From an uncultured Pelagibacteraceae bacterium (lineage in GTDB: Bacteria > Pseudomonadota > Alphaproteobacteria > Pelagibacterales > AG-422-B15): a DNA stretch of 64,000 nucleotides. Position numbers and translations under genes: made by a program. Where the stretch lies: the NCBI GenBank assembly GCA_902622985.1, contig CACNSH010000005.1:17272-81271 (forward strand). The letters are read 5' to 3'. Of the stretch, positions 43,765-54,654 are shown piece by piece. A model generated the notes under the pieces. That model did not search any database, was not told the DNA's origin, and saw only the letters and a program-made list of their open reading frames with translations. Every line of letters begins with the position of its first letter. The stretch's first letter is position 1.

Positions 43765-45879
43765 TTACGATTCTTGTTTCTTACTTGGTTTAATTAAGGT
43801 TTTTCCACCAACATAAGCACGATTAAGATTATTCGATAAAGTGTACTCAATTGGTTTCAATTCATTCTCAATAAATTCATATACTTGAATATTTTCCATT
43901 ACTCTTTGAACATAGTTTCTTGTTTCTTTGAAAGGTATCAACTCTATCCAATTTTCACTTGTAATATCATCTTTTCTTGGGTCCCCATATTTTTTTATCC
44001 ATCTTGAAACTCGTGATTCACCCGCATTATAAGCTGCAAGAGACAAAATGTATGAGCCATTGTAGTTTGAGAGTAGTTTATCTAAATAAGCGCTTCCTAA
44101 AATTACATTATATTTTGGATCTTCTGTTAATTTACTCTTTGCATATTCAAGCTTTAAACCCTTTGAGACCCTTTTTGCTGTATACGGCATAAGTTGCATT
44201 AATCCTTTTGCTCCTGCATAACTTCCAGCTTTAGGATCAAACTGACTCTCTTGTCTTGTTACAGAATGTATTAGACTTTGTTCTGGAAAAATAATTTTTC
44301 CAAATTCAGGTCTTTCAATTTGAGGAAAGCTTAGAGGGTCAAGAATTGTGTGGTTATAATATAAAATTTTACCTGCTTGAACTGCAAAATCATGTCTGCC
44401 TATGTCATTTGCAGTTTTGACAGAATTTACAGAAGTACTAAGATTGTTACGATCAGCAAGATCCCAAATAAATTTTTTAACCAATTTAGGTCTATCAAAT
44501 TCATTTAATAGAGAGATTGATAAATAAACTGGTCGATTTTCTTTATAATCAGTGTTGTTAGCATCGGAATACTTTACAAGCAATGGATTAAATAATTTCT
44601 TTTCTGATAATTTGCTCGCCGCGAGCTGACCATAAAAGGTAAGACTATACAAAGAAGCCTTTTCATACCAGCGTTGCGACTCTGCAGAACTACCAACTTC
44701 CTCTAATGCATTTCCCATCCAATAGGCGGCTCTTGCTTTTGAGATTGGTCTTGATGAAACATTCCAAATTTCTTGAAAATGAAGATAGGCTGATTCTGGA
44801 TTAGATAAAAAAGTAAGAGCTATCCAACCTGCTAACCACTCAGCCTCAGCAATATCTTTACTTTCACTCAAACCGTGATTTATTGCAAGCGCGTATGCAG
44901 TTTCATATTCATGACGGTCAATTAAACGCCTAATAAGAAAACTTTTTTTATCCCAAAATTTGTCTGGGCGAACTAACTCACTCGAATTTGATTTATTGAT
45001 ATCTAATAATAATACTAGTGCACTATCATACTTTCTTTTTTTTATTCGCCAGTTGATTCGATCAAAAACAAGTCCAGGATCATTTTTCAATTCATCTGGA
45101 ACCAGCTTTATTAAATTATCTACACCACCCGAAAATGAAATTAATCCTATCCTGGCTTCAAATAGTTTTTGATAATCCTTATCAACATATTTTACCAATC
45201 TGGCTGCAGTTCTATATTTTCCGTCCCACAGTAATTTATTTATTCTTCTCAGATGATGATCTTTATTTAAAATATTTTTATAAGTTTTTATGATTTGAGA
45301 TTGTTCTTTTCTAGTAAAGCTGCCACTGATATAGCCATCAATGATAAGTTTCTTTCCTTCTTCAGATTTGCCACTGTTTAGAAGCGCATTACCTAGATAA
45401 ATTCGACCCCAGCCTGTTTCTGGAGGATTATCGCTAAAGTAATTTATTAAATCTTCATAATTATCTCTAAATGTAATTTTTGATTCAGCTTTAAGTTTTA
45501 TTTTTTCTATTTCAGGCCAATTTGAATTTTTCTTAACATATGTTCTGTAATCAGAAAATGTTAAATTACCTGCACCATTATAATATTTAAGCCAGTTTAG
45601 AGTTTCTTTTGCTGTTTCATTTTTAATATTACTGCTTATTCCAGTTACTCGATCCCATTTATATTCATCCGCCTTGTCGAGCGCTAACTCAAATAACTCA
45701 TAGTCTTTATTACTTAACAATTGAGAGAGTGCAGGCTGCACTGGTTTTTTTATTGGGATCGAGAATCCAGGTCCCGGCAATTCAATGTATAGACTTCTCT
45801 TTACAGGCGTTATTTCTCCAAAAGAAGATATTCCTGAAATGAAGAATAGACTTACTACAAAAATGATTAATTTTTTCAC
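43765..45879 (-). CDS. slt: Soluble lytic murein transglycosylase
   Basis: N-terminal signal-like hydrophobic segment; SLT domain SVTRQESQFDPKAGSYAGAKGLMQLMPYTA...AAYNAGESRVSRW. Confidence 0.92.
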   Translation of the reverse strand: MKKLIIFVVSLFFISGISSFGEITPVKRSLYIELPGPGFSIPIKKPVQPALSQLLSNKDYELFELALDKADEYKWDRVTGISSNIKNETAKETLNWLKYYNGAGNLTFSDYRTYVKKNSNWPEIEKIKLKAESKITFRDNYEDLINYFSDNPPETGWGRIYLGNALLNSGKSEEGKKLIIDGYISGSFTRKEQSQIIKTYKNILNKDHHLRRINKLLWDGKYRTAARLVKYVDKDYQKLFEARIGLISFSGGVDNLIKLVPDELKNDPGLVFDRINWRIKKRKYDSALVLLLDINKSNSSELVRPDKFWDKKSFLIRRLIDRHEYETAYALAINHGLSESKDIAEAEWLAGWIALTFLSNPESAYLHFQEIWNVSSRPISKARAAYWMGNALEEVGSSAESQRWYEKASLYSLTFYGQLAASKLSEKKLFNPLLVKYSDANNTDYKENRPVYLSISLLNEFDRPKLVKKFIWDLADRNNLSTSVNSVKTANDIGRHDFAVQAGKILYYNHTILDPLSFPQIERPEFGKIIFPEQSLIHSVTRQESQFDPKAGSYAGAKGLMQLMPYTAKRVSKGLKLEYAKSKLTEDPKYNVILGSAYLDKLLSNYNGSYILSLAAYNAGESRVSRWIKKYGDPRKDDITSENWIELIPFKETRNYVQRVMENIQVYEFIENELKPIEYTLSNNLNRAYVGGKTLIKPSKKQES

Positions 45880-45959
45880 GAAATAGTTATTTGTTTGATT
45901 TGCACAAGTATATTTATGATTAAGGTTTTTTTAAATAATTAAAAGTGCTATTGTAAACA

Positions 45960-46832
45960 ATGTTTAAAGGATCTCATACAGCATTAATTACACCTTTTGA
46001 CGGTAAAATTATTGATGAAAAATCATTTAGGTCTCTGATAGATTTTCAAATATCTGAGGGTATACATGGACTGGTTCCTGTAGGTACAACAGGCGAGTCG
46101 CCAACTCTAAGCCATGAAGAACACAAGTTAGCAGTTGAGATATGTGTTGAAGAAACAGCAAAACGTGTACCAGTAATAGCAGGGACAGGATCAAACAATA
46201 CCGACGAAGCAATCGATCTCACCATGCACGCTGAAAAAGCAGGTGCTGATGGAGCTTTAGTGGTTACACCATATTATAATAAACCTACACAACATGGTTT
46301 ATACTCACACTTCGAGGCAATTAGTAAGGCAACTACACTTCCAATTATTATTTATAATATTCCTGGCAGATCCATTGTTGATATGAATACAAAAACAATG
46401 AAGGATTTGTTTAAAATTAAAAACATTGTTGGAGTAAAGGACGCTACTTCAGATATACCAAGAGTTTATGAAACGAAAACAACAATAGGAGAAAATTTTA
46501 ATCAATTAACAGGAGATGACGCAACTACGTTAGCTTTTATGATTTACGGTGGTCACGGATCTATCTCAGTGACGTCTAATATCGCGCCAAAATTATGTTC
46601 TGAATTTATGAAATATTGTTTAGATCAAAATTTTGCTAAAGCTTCTGAGATAAATGACAAACTGATGCCGTTGCATCATGCTTTATTTGTCGAGTCCAGT
46701 CCTGCCCCAGTAAAATATGCAGCTTCTAAGCTTGGTTTATGCAAAGATGACATAAGACTGCCGCTCACAAGTATATCAGATGAAACTAAGCAATTAGTTG
46801 ATAAAGCTATGAAGCACGCATCATTAATATAG
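45960..46832 (+). CDS. dapA: 4-hydroxy-tetrahydrodipicolinate synthase
   Basis: GSHTALITPF; GLVPVGTTGESPTLSHEEH; IYNIPGRS; GVKDATSD. Confidence 0.97.
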   Translation: MFKGSHTALITPFDGKIIDEKSFRSLIDFQISEGIHGLVPVGTTGESPTLSHEEHKLAVEICVEETAKRVPVIAGTGSNNTDEAIDLTMHAEKAGADGALVVTPYYNKPTQHGLYSHFEAISKATTLPIIIYNIPGRSIVDMNTKTMKDLFKIKNIVGVKDATSDIPRVYETKTTIGENFNQLTGDDATTLAFMIYGGHGSISVTSNIAPKLCSEFMKYCLDQNFAKASEINDKLMPLHHALFVESSPAPVKYAASKLGLCKDDIRLPLTSISDETKQLVDKAMKHASLI

Positions 46833-46834
46833 CC

Positions 46835-47272
46835 TTGCAAATAGCAGTTCAAAACAGAAAAGCAAAGTATAACTATACATTTGTTGAATTATTTGAGGCA
46901 GGAATTGAATTGCAAGGTAGTGAGATAAAATCGCTTCGAAATGGAAGAGTTGAGATAGCCGAGTCATATGCAAGGGAAGATAATAGTGAAATATTTTTAA
47001 TAAACTCGCATTTCTCGAAATATTCTAATGCTTCATATCTAAATCACGAAGAAAACCGTCCACGAAAATTACTTTTGCATAAAAAGGAAATCAGAAAAAT
47101 CATTGGAAAATTAAATAAAGAGTCACTTACTTTGATCCCAACAAAAATATACTTCAATAAAAAAGGTAGGGCAAAGTTGGAAATTGCTCTTGCTAAAGGA
47201 AAAAAACTACATGATAAAAGAGATGCTAAAAAAAGAAAAGATTGGGTTAGGGAGAAAAAAAAGTACGGATGA
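46835..47272 (+). CDS. smpB: SsrA-binding protein SmpB (TTG start)
   Basis: QNRKAKYNYTFVELFEAGIELQGSEIKSLRNGRV; GKKLHDKRDAKKRKDW. Confidence 0.96.
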   Translation: MQIAVQNRKAKYNYTFVELFEAGIELQGSEIKSLRNGRVEIAESYAREDNSEIFLINSHFSKYSNASYLNHEENRPRKLLLHKKEIRKIIGKLNKESLTLIPTKIYFNKKGRAKLEIALAKGKKLHDKRDAKKRKDWVREKKKYG

Positions 47273-47787
47273 TCTACGCTTTAGGAATTGGGTCAAATTC
47301 TAACTCAAGATTTGGTAATAAATTAAATACACTTAAATTTGTTTTAAAAGAGTTGGAGCGTAACAATATCAAAATAATAAAAAAGTCCAAATTATATTCA
47401 TCGCCACCTAAAAATTTTAAAACTGCTGCCGAAACTTTTTTAAACGCTGCTTTAGTTGTTGAAACAAAATTAAAACCAAAAAATTTACTAATAATTTTAA
47501 AAAAAATTGAAAGAATTACTGGAAGATACGCCTACCGTAAGAATACTTCTCGAACATGTGATTTGGATATTCTTTTGCTTAGTAAGTCACACAAAATATT
47601 AATAAATGAGAACAAAAATTCTATAGAAATTCCACATCCAAGACTTCATGAGAGAAATTTTGTATTACGGCCTTTAATGGACATTTGTCCTGGATGGCTC
47701 CACTCTGAAAAAAAATCATCAATTATGAGGCTTCATAAAAGCTTGCATATTGAAGATAAATTATACAAAGTCACTAATACCCTATAA
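47269..47787 (+). CDS. folK: 2-amino-4-hydroxy-6-hydroxymethyldihydropteridine pyrophosphokinase
   Basis: ALGIGSNSN; TSRTCDLDILLL; IPHPRLHERNFVLRPLMDI. Confidence 0.92.
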   Translation: MIYALGIGSNSNSRFGNKLNTLKFVLKELERNNIKIIKKSKLYSSPPKNFKTAAETFLNAALVVETKLKPKNLLIILKKIERITGRYAYRKNTSRTCDLDILLLSKSHKILINENKNSIEIPHPRLHERNFVLRPLMDICPGWLHSEKKSSIMRLHKSLHIEDKLYKVTNTL

Positions 47788-47800
47788 ATAGTCATTTATT

Positions 47801-47830
47801 TTGGGCTTCACTTCGTAAATAATGTATGAT
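47801..47830 (+). promoter_or_regulatory. Possible promoter for spoT (TTGGGC-N18-TATGAT), very short leader
   Basis: -35-like 47801-47806, -10-like 47825-47830, ATG at 47843. Confidence 0.3.
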
Positions 47831-47842
47831 TTATAGTGCATT

Positions 47843-49972
47843 ATGGCACAATCAACAGTCTACAAACCTGCAAAACCTATTGATAAGCATCTTGACTCTA
47901 AATTAATAGAAAAAGCCTATGCTTTCGCAGTAGAGTGTCACAAGACACAAAAAAGACACTCAGGAGATCCATATATATCTCATCCAGTTGCGGTTGCAGA
48001 TATTCTGTTAAATTTAAAATTAGATACTTCTACAATTGTTACGGGCTTATTACATGACACGCTTGAGGATACACTCGCTTCAGAAAATGAAATTGAAGAA
48101 AAATTTGGAAAAGAAGTCCTTCAATTAGTAAACGGAGTTACAAAACTATCAAAAATTGAAACCTATACTGAAAACAAATTTCAAGCTGAAAATTTTAGAA
48201 AATTAATTTTAGCAATGTCGAAGGATATCAGGGTTTTGTTAGTAAAATTAGCTGACCGTTTGCATAACATGAGAACAATTCAATTTATTCCTCAGGAAAA
48301 AAGAAGACAGCGTATTGCATCTGAAACTCTAGAAATTTATGCCCCTCTTGCCGGAAGATTGGGAATGCATGAATTTAAAGATGAGTTAGAAGATTTATCA
48401 TTTCAAATTTTAAATCCATCAGCATATTCCTCATTGATGACAAGAATTGAGTATTTGAAAAAAGATAAATCTAATTTAACTGATAAAATAAAAACTAGAA
48501 TATTCAGTCTTCTAGAAAAAAATGAAATTAATTGTCAAATAATAGGGCGTGAAAAAAAGATATTCTCTGTATGGAATAAAATGCAAAATAAGCAAATTGC
48601 TTTTAGGCAATTGTCTGATATTTTTGCATATAGGATTATCACTGAAAGTATTGAAGACTGTTATAGTATACTAGGTATCATTCATAATCGGTGGTCTGCT
48701 GTCCCCGGCTCATTTAAAGATTACATATCGACACCAAAAATAAATAATTATCAGTCAATTCATACAACGATAGTTGGCCCCGAAAGACAAAGAGTTGAAC
48801 TTCAAATTCGAACAAATGAAATGAACTCTATAGCAGATAAGGGTATAGCCGCACACTGGAGCTATAAAGAGAATTATAATTTAGTAGATAACTCTTCTTC
48901 AGATCCAGTTAATGTTACTTGGTTGAGGGATTTAGTGGAAATATTGGACAGCGGTGGAAGCTCTGAGGACTTACTTGAAGCTACAAAATTAGAAATGTTC
49001 CAGGATCAAGTCTTTTGTTTTACACCGAAAGGTGACTTAATTCATTTGCCTGCAAATTCTAACTCTATCGATTTTGCTTATGCCCTTCATTCTGAAATTG
49101 GAAATCGTTGTGTTGGATGTAAGATTAATGGAAAACCTAGACCCTTATTTACAAAACTTCAAAATGGAGATGAGATCGAAATACTAACATCAAAAAAACC
49201 ATCTCCATCTGAAACTTGGGAAAATATTGTTACAACTGCAAAGGCACAGTCATCGATAAAAAGATTTTTTAAAAAGCAAGAAAAAGATGAATTTACTAGT
49301 CTAGGGTTAAAAATATTACACAAAGTTACAGGTAGAAATGAAGATATTTCAAACACAGAAATTAGTAATTTTGCAAAAAGTTTTAATTGGAAAAGCCCTG
49401 AGGAGTTTCTTGTTGCTATCGGGAAAGGAAGTATAAAGCCACATCAATTATCAAAGCTTAAGCCCCGTTCAACTTTATCATTTTTTTCTCGATACAGAAG
49501 AAGAGACACAAACGATAAGATGCCTTTAGAGATAAGTAACTTCCAACCTGGAATTGCAATTCATTATGCAGAATGCTGTTTCCCTTTACCTAATGAAAAT
49601 ATTTTAGGGCTTACATCAGAAGACTCAGGTGTTATTATTCACTCCAGTTTATGTAAGGAGCTAGATAAAGAAACAAAAAAAGAAGATTGGATCACTGCCT
49701 CATGGAAAGATGTAGATCCAAAGCAGTATTTTTCGTCAAGAATAAAAGTCTCAGTTAAAAATGAACCTGGATCTTTAGGTAAATTAGCAACCATTGTTGG
49801 AAGTGCAGGTGGTAATATAACTAACCTTAACATATCTGAAAAAGGCGATGATTATTTTGATATGATTTTTATTATTGACGTTCATAATCTTGATCATCTG
49901 GATAAGATTATAGAAACTCTCTCAGAGGTGGATATTGTAAGCTCTGTAAGTAGGCTTTTGATAAATTTATGA
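47843..49972 (+). CDS. spoT: RelA/SpoT-family (p)ppGpp synthetase/hydrolase
   Basis: HD motif LLHDTLEDT; synthetase region YRIITESIEDCYSILGIIHNRW...NYQSIHTTIVGP; TGS and ACT domains. Confidence 0.96.
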   Translation: MAQSTVYKPAKPIDKHLDSKLIEKAYAFAVECHKTQKRHSGDPYISHPVAVADILLNLKLDTSTIVTGLLHDTLEDTLASENEIEEKFGKEVLQLVNGVTKLSKIETYTENKFQAENFRKLILAMSKDIRVLLVKLADRLHNMRTIQFIPQEKRRQRIASETLEIYAPLAGRLGMHEFKDELEDLSFQILNPSAYSSLMTRIEYLKKDKSNLTDKIKTRIFSLLEKNEINCQIIGREKKIFSVWNKMQNKQIAFRQLSDIFAYRIITESIEDCYSILGIIHNRWSAVPGSFKDYISTPKINNYQSIHTTIVGPERQRVELQIRTNEMNSIADKGIAAHWSYKENYNLVDNSSSDPVNVTWLRDLVEILDSGGSSEDLLEATKLEMFQDQVFCFTPKGDLIHLPANSNSIDFAYALHSEIGNRCVGCKINGKPRPLFTKLQNGDEIEILTSKKPSPSETWENIVTTAKAQSSIKRFFKKQEKDEFTSLGLKILHKVTGRNEDISNTEISNFAKSFNWKSPEEFLVAIGKGSIKPHQLSKLKPRSTLSFFSRYRRRDTNDKMPLEISNFQPGIAIHYAECCFPLPNENILGLTSEDSGVIIHSSLCKELDKETKKEDWITASWKDVDPKQYFSSRIKVSVKNEPGSLGKLATIVGSAGGNITNLNISEKGDDYFDMIFIIDVHNLDHLDKIIETLSEVDIVSSVSRLLINL

Positions 49973-50553
49973 AAACTGAAAAAGAAATAAAAGATTTTTT
50001 TGAAAAAGTAGAAGCTATTCAATATGGACATTTTATACTTTCATCGGGAAAAAGATCTAAAATTTACTGCCAGTGTTCAAAGTTATTTGAAGATCCTCGA
50101 AACGGAGAGATAGTCTGCGAAGAGTTAAAGTACAGGGTGCAAGAAAATATTGATGATGAGATTGATTATGTGATTTCTCCTGCTTTAGGAGGTCTTCTCG
50201 TAGGGTATGAGCTCGCAAGATCTTTAGGATCTAAATTCATATTTTATGAGAGAGTCGATAACGAATTTGAATTGAGGAGAGGCTTTAGTATTAAGGAAAA
50301 GGCAAAGGTCTTGTTCGTTGAGGATGTAATTACAACAGGAAAATCAACAAATGAATGTTTAGAAAAACTAAAACCCCTAAATATTAATTTATTAGGCATC
50401 GCAGCAATCGTTGATCGTTCAAATCATAAATTATTAGAAGACCACAATGTAATATCAGTCCTAAAACTAGATATTCCAATTTATGATCCCAATAACCTCC
50501 CAGACGATCTTAATAAAATACCTGCAACAAAACCTGGCAGTAGAGTAATATAA
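49969..50553 (+). CDS. pyrE: Orotate phosphoribosyltransferase
   Basis: SPALGGLLVGYELARSLG; PRPP motif VLFVEDVITTGKST. Confidence 0.95.
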   Translation: MKTEKEIKDFFEKVEAIQYGHFILSSGKRSKIYCQCSKLFEDPRNGEIVCEELKYRVQENIDDEIDYVISPALGGLLVGYELARSLGSKFIFYERVDNEFELRRGFSIKEKAKVLFVEDVITTGKSTNECLEKLKPLNINLLGIAAIVDRSNHKLLEDHNVISVLKLDIPIYDPNNLPDDLNKIPATKPGSRVI

Positions 50554-51294
50554 ATGACCCTACCTCGACTTGGTGTAAATATTGATCATGTAGCAACTCT
50601 TAGAAATGCCAGAGGAGAAAACTATCCAAGCCCATTAAGAGCAGCTCTTTTGTGCCAAGAATATGGAGCAGACGGCATTACTACGCATCTTAGAGAAGAT
50701 AGGCGTCATATAAGAGACGATGATATTACTGAAATTATTGAGAACATTACCATTCCATTAAATTTTGAAATGGCACCAACCGATGAAATGGTTGACATAG
50801 CAGTGAATGCAGGACCGAATGCTTGCTGTATTGTTCCAGAAAAAAGAGAAGAAATAACCACTGAAGGCGGAATAGATGTAAGAAGTAATCATAATATTCT
50901 TGTACCAAAAATTGAAAAGATCAAAAAAAATAACATAAGAGTCTCTTTATTTATAGACGCTTCAACGGACCAAATCAAAATGGCTAAAGAGATTGGAGCT
51001 GATATTGTAGAGCTTCATACGGGAGAATTTTGCCGTAAAATAAATTATAAGGAAGATGCTTCATCAGAACTTGAACGAATTAGAGAAGCGGCACATTTTA
51101 GTAATAGCATTGGACTTGAATTACATCTTGGTCATGGAATAACATTCGACTCTGTAGGGGAACTATCTAAGATAAAGGAAGTAAAAGAGTTTAACATTGG
51201 ACATTTTATCATTTCTGAGTCAGTTTTTCTTGGACTAGAAAAATCAATAAGTAAATTTAGAGAACTGATTAAAAAAGGAAGAGATATTCAGTGA
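50554..51294 (+). CDS. pdxJ: Pyridoxine 5'-phosphate synthase
   Basis: RLGVNIDHVATLRNARG; DGITTHLREDRRHI; CIVPEKREEITTEGG. Confidence 0.98.
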   Translation: MTLPRLGVNIDHVATLRNARGENYPSPLRAALLCQEYGADGITTHLREDRRHIRDDDITEIIENITIPLNFEMAPTDEMVDIAVNAGPNACCIVPEKREEITTEGGIDVRSNHNILVPKIEKIKKNNIRVSLFIDASTDQIKMAKEIGADIVELHTGEFCRKINYKEDASSELERIREAAHFSNSIGLELHLGHGITFDSVGELSKIKEVKEFNIGHFIISESVFLGLEKSISKFRELIKKGRDIQ

Positions 51295-51671
51295 TAGGCC
51301 TAGGATCAGATTTAATTGATATACGCAGAATAGAAAATACGCTTTCAAAGTTTGGAGATAGGTTTAAAAAAAGAATTTTTACAGAAAATGAGATAAAAAA
51401 ATGTGAAAAAAGAAAAGAAAGTGCAGCGTGTTATGCCAAAAGGTTTGCGGCCAAGGAAGCTGCGGCAAAGGCTCTTGGTACAGGTTTTAGAAATGGAGTA
51501 TTTTGGAGAGATTTAGAAGTTATCAATCTACCCTCAGGAAAACCTACGATTGCTTTTCACGGAAATTCTCAACTTCAACTCAAAAAAATTGCAAGCGGTA
51601 AGGAGCCAGACATAAGTTTAACAATTACTGATGAGTTTCCTTATGCTCAGGCAATTGTAACAATTAATTAA
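51291..51671 (+). CDS. acpS: Holo-[acyl-carrier-protein] synthase (GTG start)
   Basis: IGLGSDLIDIRRIENTL; AKRFAAKEAAAKALGTG. Confidence 0.97.
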   Translation: MIGLGSDLIDIRRIENTLSKFGDRFKKRIFTENEIKKCEKRKESAACYAKRFAAKEAAAKALGTGFRNGVFWRDLEVINLPSGKPTIAFHGNSQLQLKKIASGKEPDISLTITDEFPYAQAIVTIN

Positions 51672-51675
51672 TTTA

Positions 51676-52410
51676 ATGACTGATAAATTTCTTAGTAAAT
51701 CATGGTTTAAATCAAATTTGTTGACATTGATTTATGCATTGTTAATAGCTTTATTGATCAGAACTTTTTTATTCCAACCATTTTTTATTCCCTCTTCCTC
51801 GATGGAGCCAAACTTACTTATTGGTGATCGGTTATTTGCTTCAAAGTATGATTATGGTTATAGTAAACATTCATTTCCATTTAGTCTTGGGCCAATATCA
51901 GGTCGAGTTTTATCAACAAATCCAGAAAGAGGAGATGTTATAATATTTAAACCGCCTCATACTAATTTAGACTATATTAAAAGATTAGTAGGTATGCCGG
52001 GCGATATTATTAAAGTTGAAAATGGCAAATTAATCATTAATGGTGAAAGCGCTAAATATAAAGAATTAAGAGAGGATACAAAAATTTTAAAAAATGGACG
52101 TGTAGTAAAAGCAAGAGTTCTCATCGAAACTTTACCAAACGGAAAATCATATGAAATTTATAATTATATCGACGGATCCCCTGGCGATAATACTAGAGAA
52201 ATAATTGTTCCTAACGACAATTACTTTTTCCTAGGTGATAATAGAGACAATTCAAATGATAGCCGATTTTGGGGCTCTGTAAATTTTGATAGATTAGTGG
52301 GCAAGGCACAAATTATATTTTTTTCAACTGAAGGTGGTTCAAAATTTTATGAAATTTGGAAGTGGCCTTTTGATATACAATTTAAAAGGTTGCTTAAGCT
52401 AATAAGTTAA
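51676..52410 (+). CDS. lepB: Signal peptidase I
   Basis: FFIPSSSMEPNLLIGDRLFASKY; YIKRLVGMPGD; LGDNRDNSNDSRFWG. Confidence 0.98.
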   Translation: MTDKFLSKSWFKSNLLTLIYALLIALLIRTFLFQPFFIPSSSMEPNLLIGDRLFASKYDYGYSKHSFPFSLGPISGRVLSTNPERGDVIIFKPPHTNLDYIKRLVGMPGDIIKVENGKLIINGESAKYKELREDTKILKNGRVVKARVLIETLPNGKSYEIYNYIDGSPGDNTREIIVPNDNYFFLGDNRDNSNDSRFWGSVNFDRLVGKAQIIFFSTEGGSKFYEIWKWPFDIQFKRLLKLIS

Positions 52411-53090
52411 TGGCAAAAAATTTATCAATTTTAGAAAAAAAAATTTCCTACAAATTTAAAGACAAAACCCTATTAAAACGGGCAGTCACACATAAGAGTT
52501 TCAAAAAACTAGAAAATAATGAAAATTTAGAATTTCTCGGTGATAGGGTGTTAGGATTAGTAATTTCAGAAAAACTTTTAATAGATAAACCAGGTAAACA
52601 AGAGGGTTCTCTCGACAAAATGCTAAGTAGTCTGGTAGACAGAAATGCCTGCCATGAAATAGCAAAAAAAATATCTCTTGGAGATTTTATTCTTTTAGGA
52701 CAAACTGAAAAATCATCACGCGGTAACAATAAAAAAAGCATTCTATCTGATGCATGTGAAGCATTGTTGGGAGCAATATATTTAGACTCTAGTTTTACTC
52801 AAGTAAGAAAAGTTATATTTGAATTATGGAAAACAAAGTTTGATAATATTGCTGAAGATATTATTGATGCAAAATCAAAGCTACAAGAGTGGACTCTAAA
52901 AAAATATAAAACCCTCCCTAAGTATAAAACAATCAGTAAAACTGGTCCTGACCATAATCCTGAATTTAAAATTCAAGTTGAATTTATGAATTATAAAAAA
53001 GCTATAGGAACTTCTTCTTCAATTAAAGAATCAGAAAAAAATGCCGCACTTGCTTTCATAGAGAAAAATAAGATAAATTCTATTAAATGA
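52410..53090 (+). CDS. rnc: Ribonuclease III
   Basis: NENLEFLGDRVLGLVISE; SDACEALLGAIYLD; C-terminal dsRBD. Confidence 0.97.
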   Translation: MAKNLSILEKKISYKFKDKTLLKRAVTHKSFKKLENNENLEFLGDRVLGLVISEKLLIDKPGKQEGSLDKMLSSLVDRNACHEIAKKISLGDFILLGQTEKSSRGNNKKSILSDACEALLGAIYLDSSFTQVRKVIFELWKTKFDNIAEDIIDAKSKLQEWTLKKYKTLPKYKTISKTGPDHNPEFKIQVEFMNYKKAIGTSSSIKESEKNAALAFIEKNKINSIK

Positions 53091-53935
53091 AGAGTGGAAA
53101 CATTGTATTAATTGGACCAACAAATTCTGGAAAGTCATCTCTTGTAAATAAAATAATGGGACAGCGAGTATCACTTGTTTCAAGGAAAAAACAGTCAACT
53201 ACATTTAATCAAAAGGTCTATAAGAAATTCTCTGAAAACGAATTTATTATCCAAGATACTCCAGGCTTTTTTTCGAGTAGAAAAAAAATAAATAATAATA
53301 TCATTTCATCTCCCCTTGCAGAAATTGAGACTTCAGATTTAATTTACGTTGTCGTAGATATTTCGTTAAGAATTAATAATGAATATAAAAAAATTATTAA
53401 CTCTCTAGAAAATAAAATTGAAAAACAACATGTATTTCTAATACTAAATAAAATAGACAAAGTTAAGAAAGATAAAGTACTTAGCGCAATTAAATTTTAT
53501 TCAAAAGAAAAAATATTTAATGAAATATTTCCAATCTCAAGTCTCACAGGTGAAGGAGTTGAAAATCTCATAAAATTTTCAAAGAAATTTACTATTAAAA
53601 CTTCAATAAAAAGCAAGCCTTCTAGTAATATACAGATTAAGAAGAAGCTATTTTACTCAGAAGTAACAAGAGAAAAAATACTTGATAAGATACATAGAGA
53701 GATACCTTATCAGTGTGATGTTGTAACTGAAAAGATTAATAAGGCTGCAAGTCAAATCAAAATATACCAATCGATTGTAGTTAAAAGACAATCACATAAG
53801 AATATACTTGTTGGAAAGAAAGGTTCAATGTTGAAAGAAATTGGTCAAGCCTCAAGAAAAGAAATTGCAAGATTTGAAAACAAAAAGACTCACCTATTTT
53901 TATTTGTAAAGCTGGCTAAAGAAAAGAAAATATGA
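53087..53935 (+). CDS. era: GTPase Era
   Basis: GPTNSGKSSLVNKIMGQRVS, DTPGF, NKID, C-terminal KH-like region NILVGKKGSMLKEIG. Confidence 0.93.
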   Translation: MKSGNIVLIGPTNSGKSSLVNKIMGQRVSLVSRKKQSTTFNQKVYKKFSENEFIIQDTPGFFSSRKKINNNIISSPLAEIETSDLIYVVVDISLRINNEYKKIINSLENKIEKQHVFLILNKIDKVKKDKVLSAIKFYSKEKIFNEIFPISSLTGEGVENLIKFSKKFTIKTSIKSKPSSNIQIKKKLFYSEVTREKILDKIHREIPYQCDVVTEKINKAASQIKIYQSIVVKRQSHKNILVGKKGSMLKEIGQASRKEIARFENKKTHLFLFVKLAKEKKI

Positions 53936-54654
53936 GGTGGTCTGGAACAGGATTTGTATTAGGATTTAAAAAATATAATGAGTCATCCTATATTTTAGAT
54001 GCGTTTACAGAAGACCATGGAAGGCATAAGGGATTAATTAGAGGAATACATTCAAAAAATTTACGTGCAGTAATAGAGCCAGGAAATGAAGTAATGTTAA
54101 ATTGGTCTGGACGTTTAGAAAGTCACTTGGGTAATTATACTGTTGAACCTATTAAATTGTGGTCATCTTATATACTGAATCGTAAAGTAAATTTGCATGG
54201 CATAAATTCTATTTGTTCAATAATTATATCTACTATGGCAGAAAAACAGCAAAATGCGTTTATGTATGAAAAGTCACTAAGTCTAATAAAAGATATATGT
54301 AAAAATAAAGAAGATTGGATCAAAAGTTATATTTTTTGGGAAATTGATTTACTGTCAGATATCGGTTACGGCCTAGATTTAACTGAATGCGCAGTAACAT
54401 CTGAGAAAGAAAATTTAAAGTTTGTTTCGCCAAGTAGTGGAAGGGCTGTAACCATAGAAGGAGCAGGATCTTATAAAGATAAACTATTTAAACTACCGAA
54501 CTTTTTAATCAACAGATCATCTGAATATAATAAAGCGGATTTAGAGAACGCACTTAGTCTTACAGAGCATTTTTTTCGTAAGAGATTTTATGAGCCAAAT
54601 AATCTTAATTTCCCAAAAAGCAGGAATCATCTAAAAATTTCAATTATAAAATGA
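53932..54654 (+). CDS. recO: DNA repair protein RecO
   Basis: Position between era and par[27 protein letters not shown]-terminal OB region. Confidence 0.9.
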   Translation: MRWSGTGFVLGFKKYNESSYILDAFTEDHGRHKGLIRGIHSKNLRAVIEPGNEVMLNWSGRLESHLGNYTVEPIKLWSSYILNRKVNLHGINSICSIIISTMAEKQQNAFMYEKSLSLIKDICKNKEDWIKSYIFWEIDLLSDIGYGLDLTECAVTSEKENLKFVSPSSGRAVTIEGAGSYKDKLFKLPNFLINRSSEYNKADLENALSLTEHFFRKRFYEPNNLNFPKSRNHLKISIIK

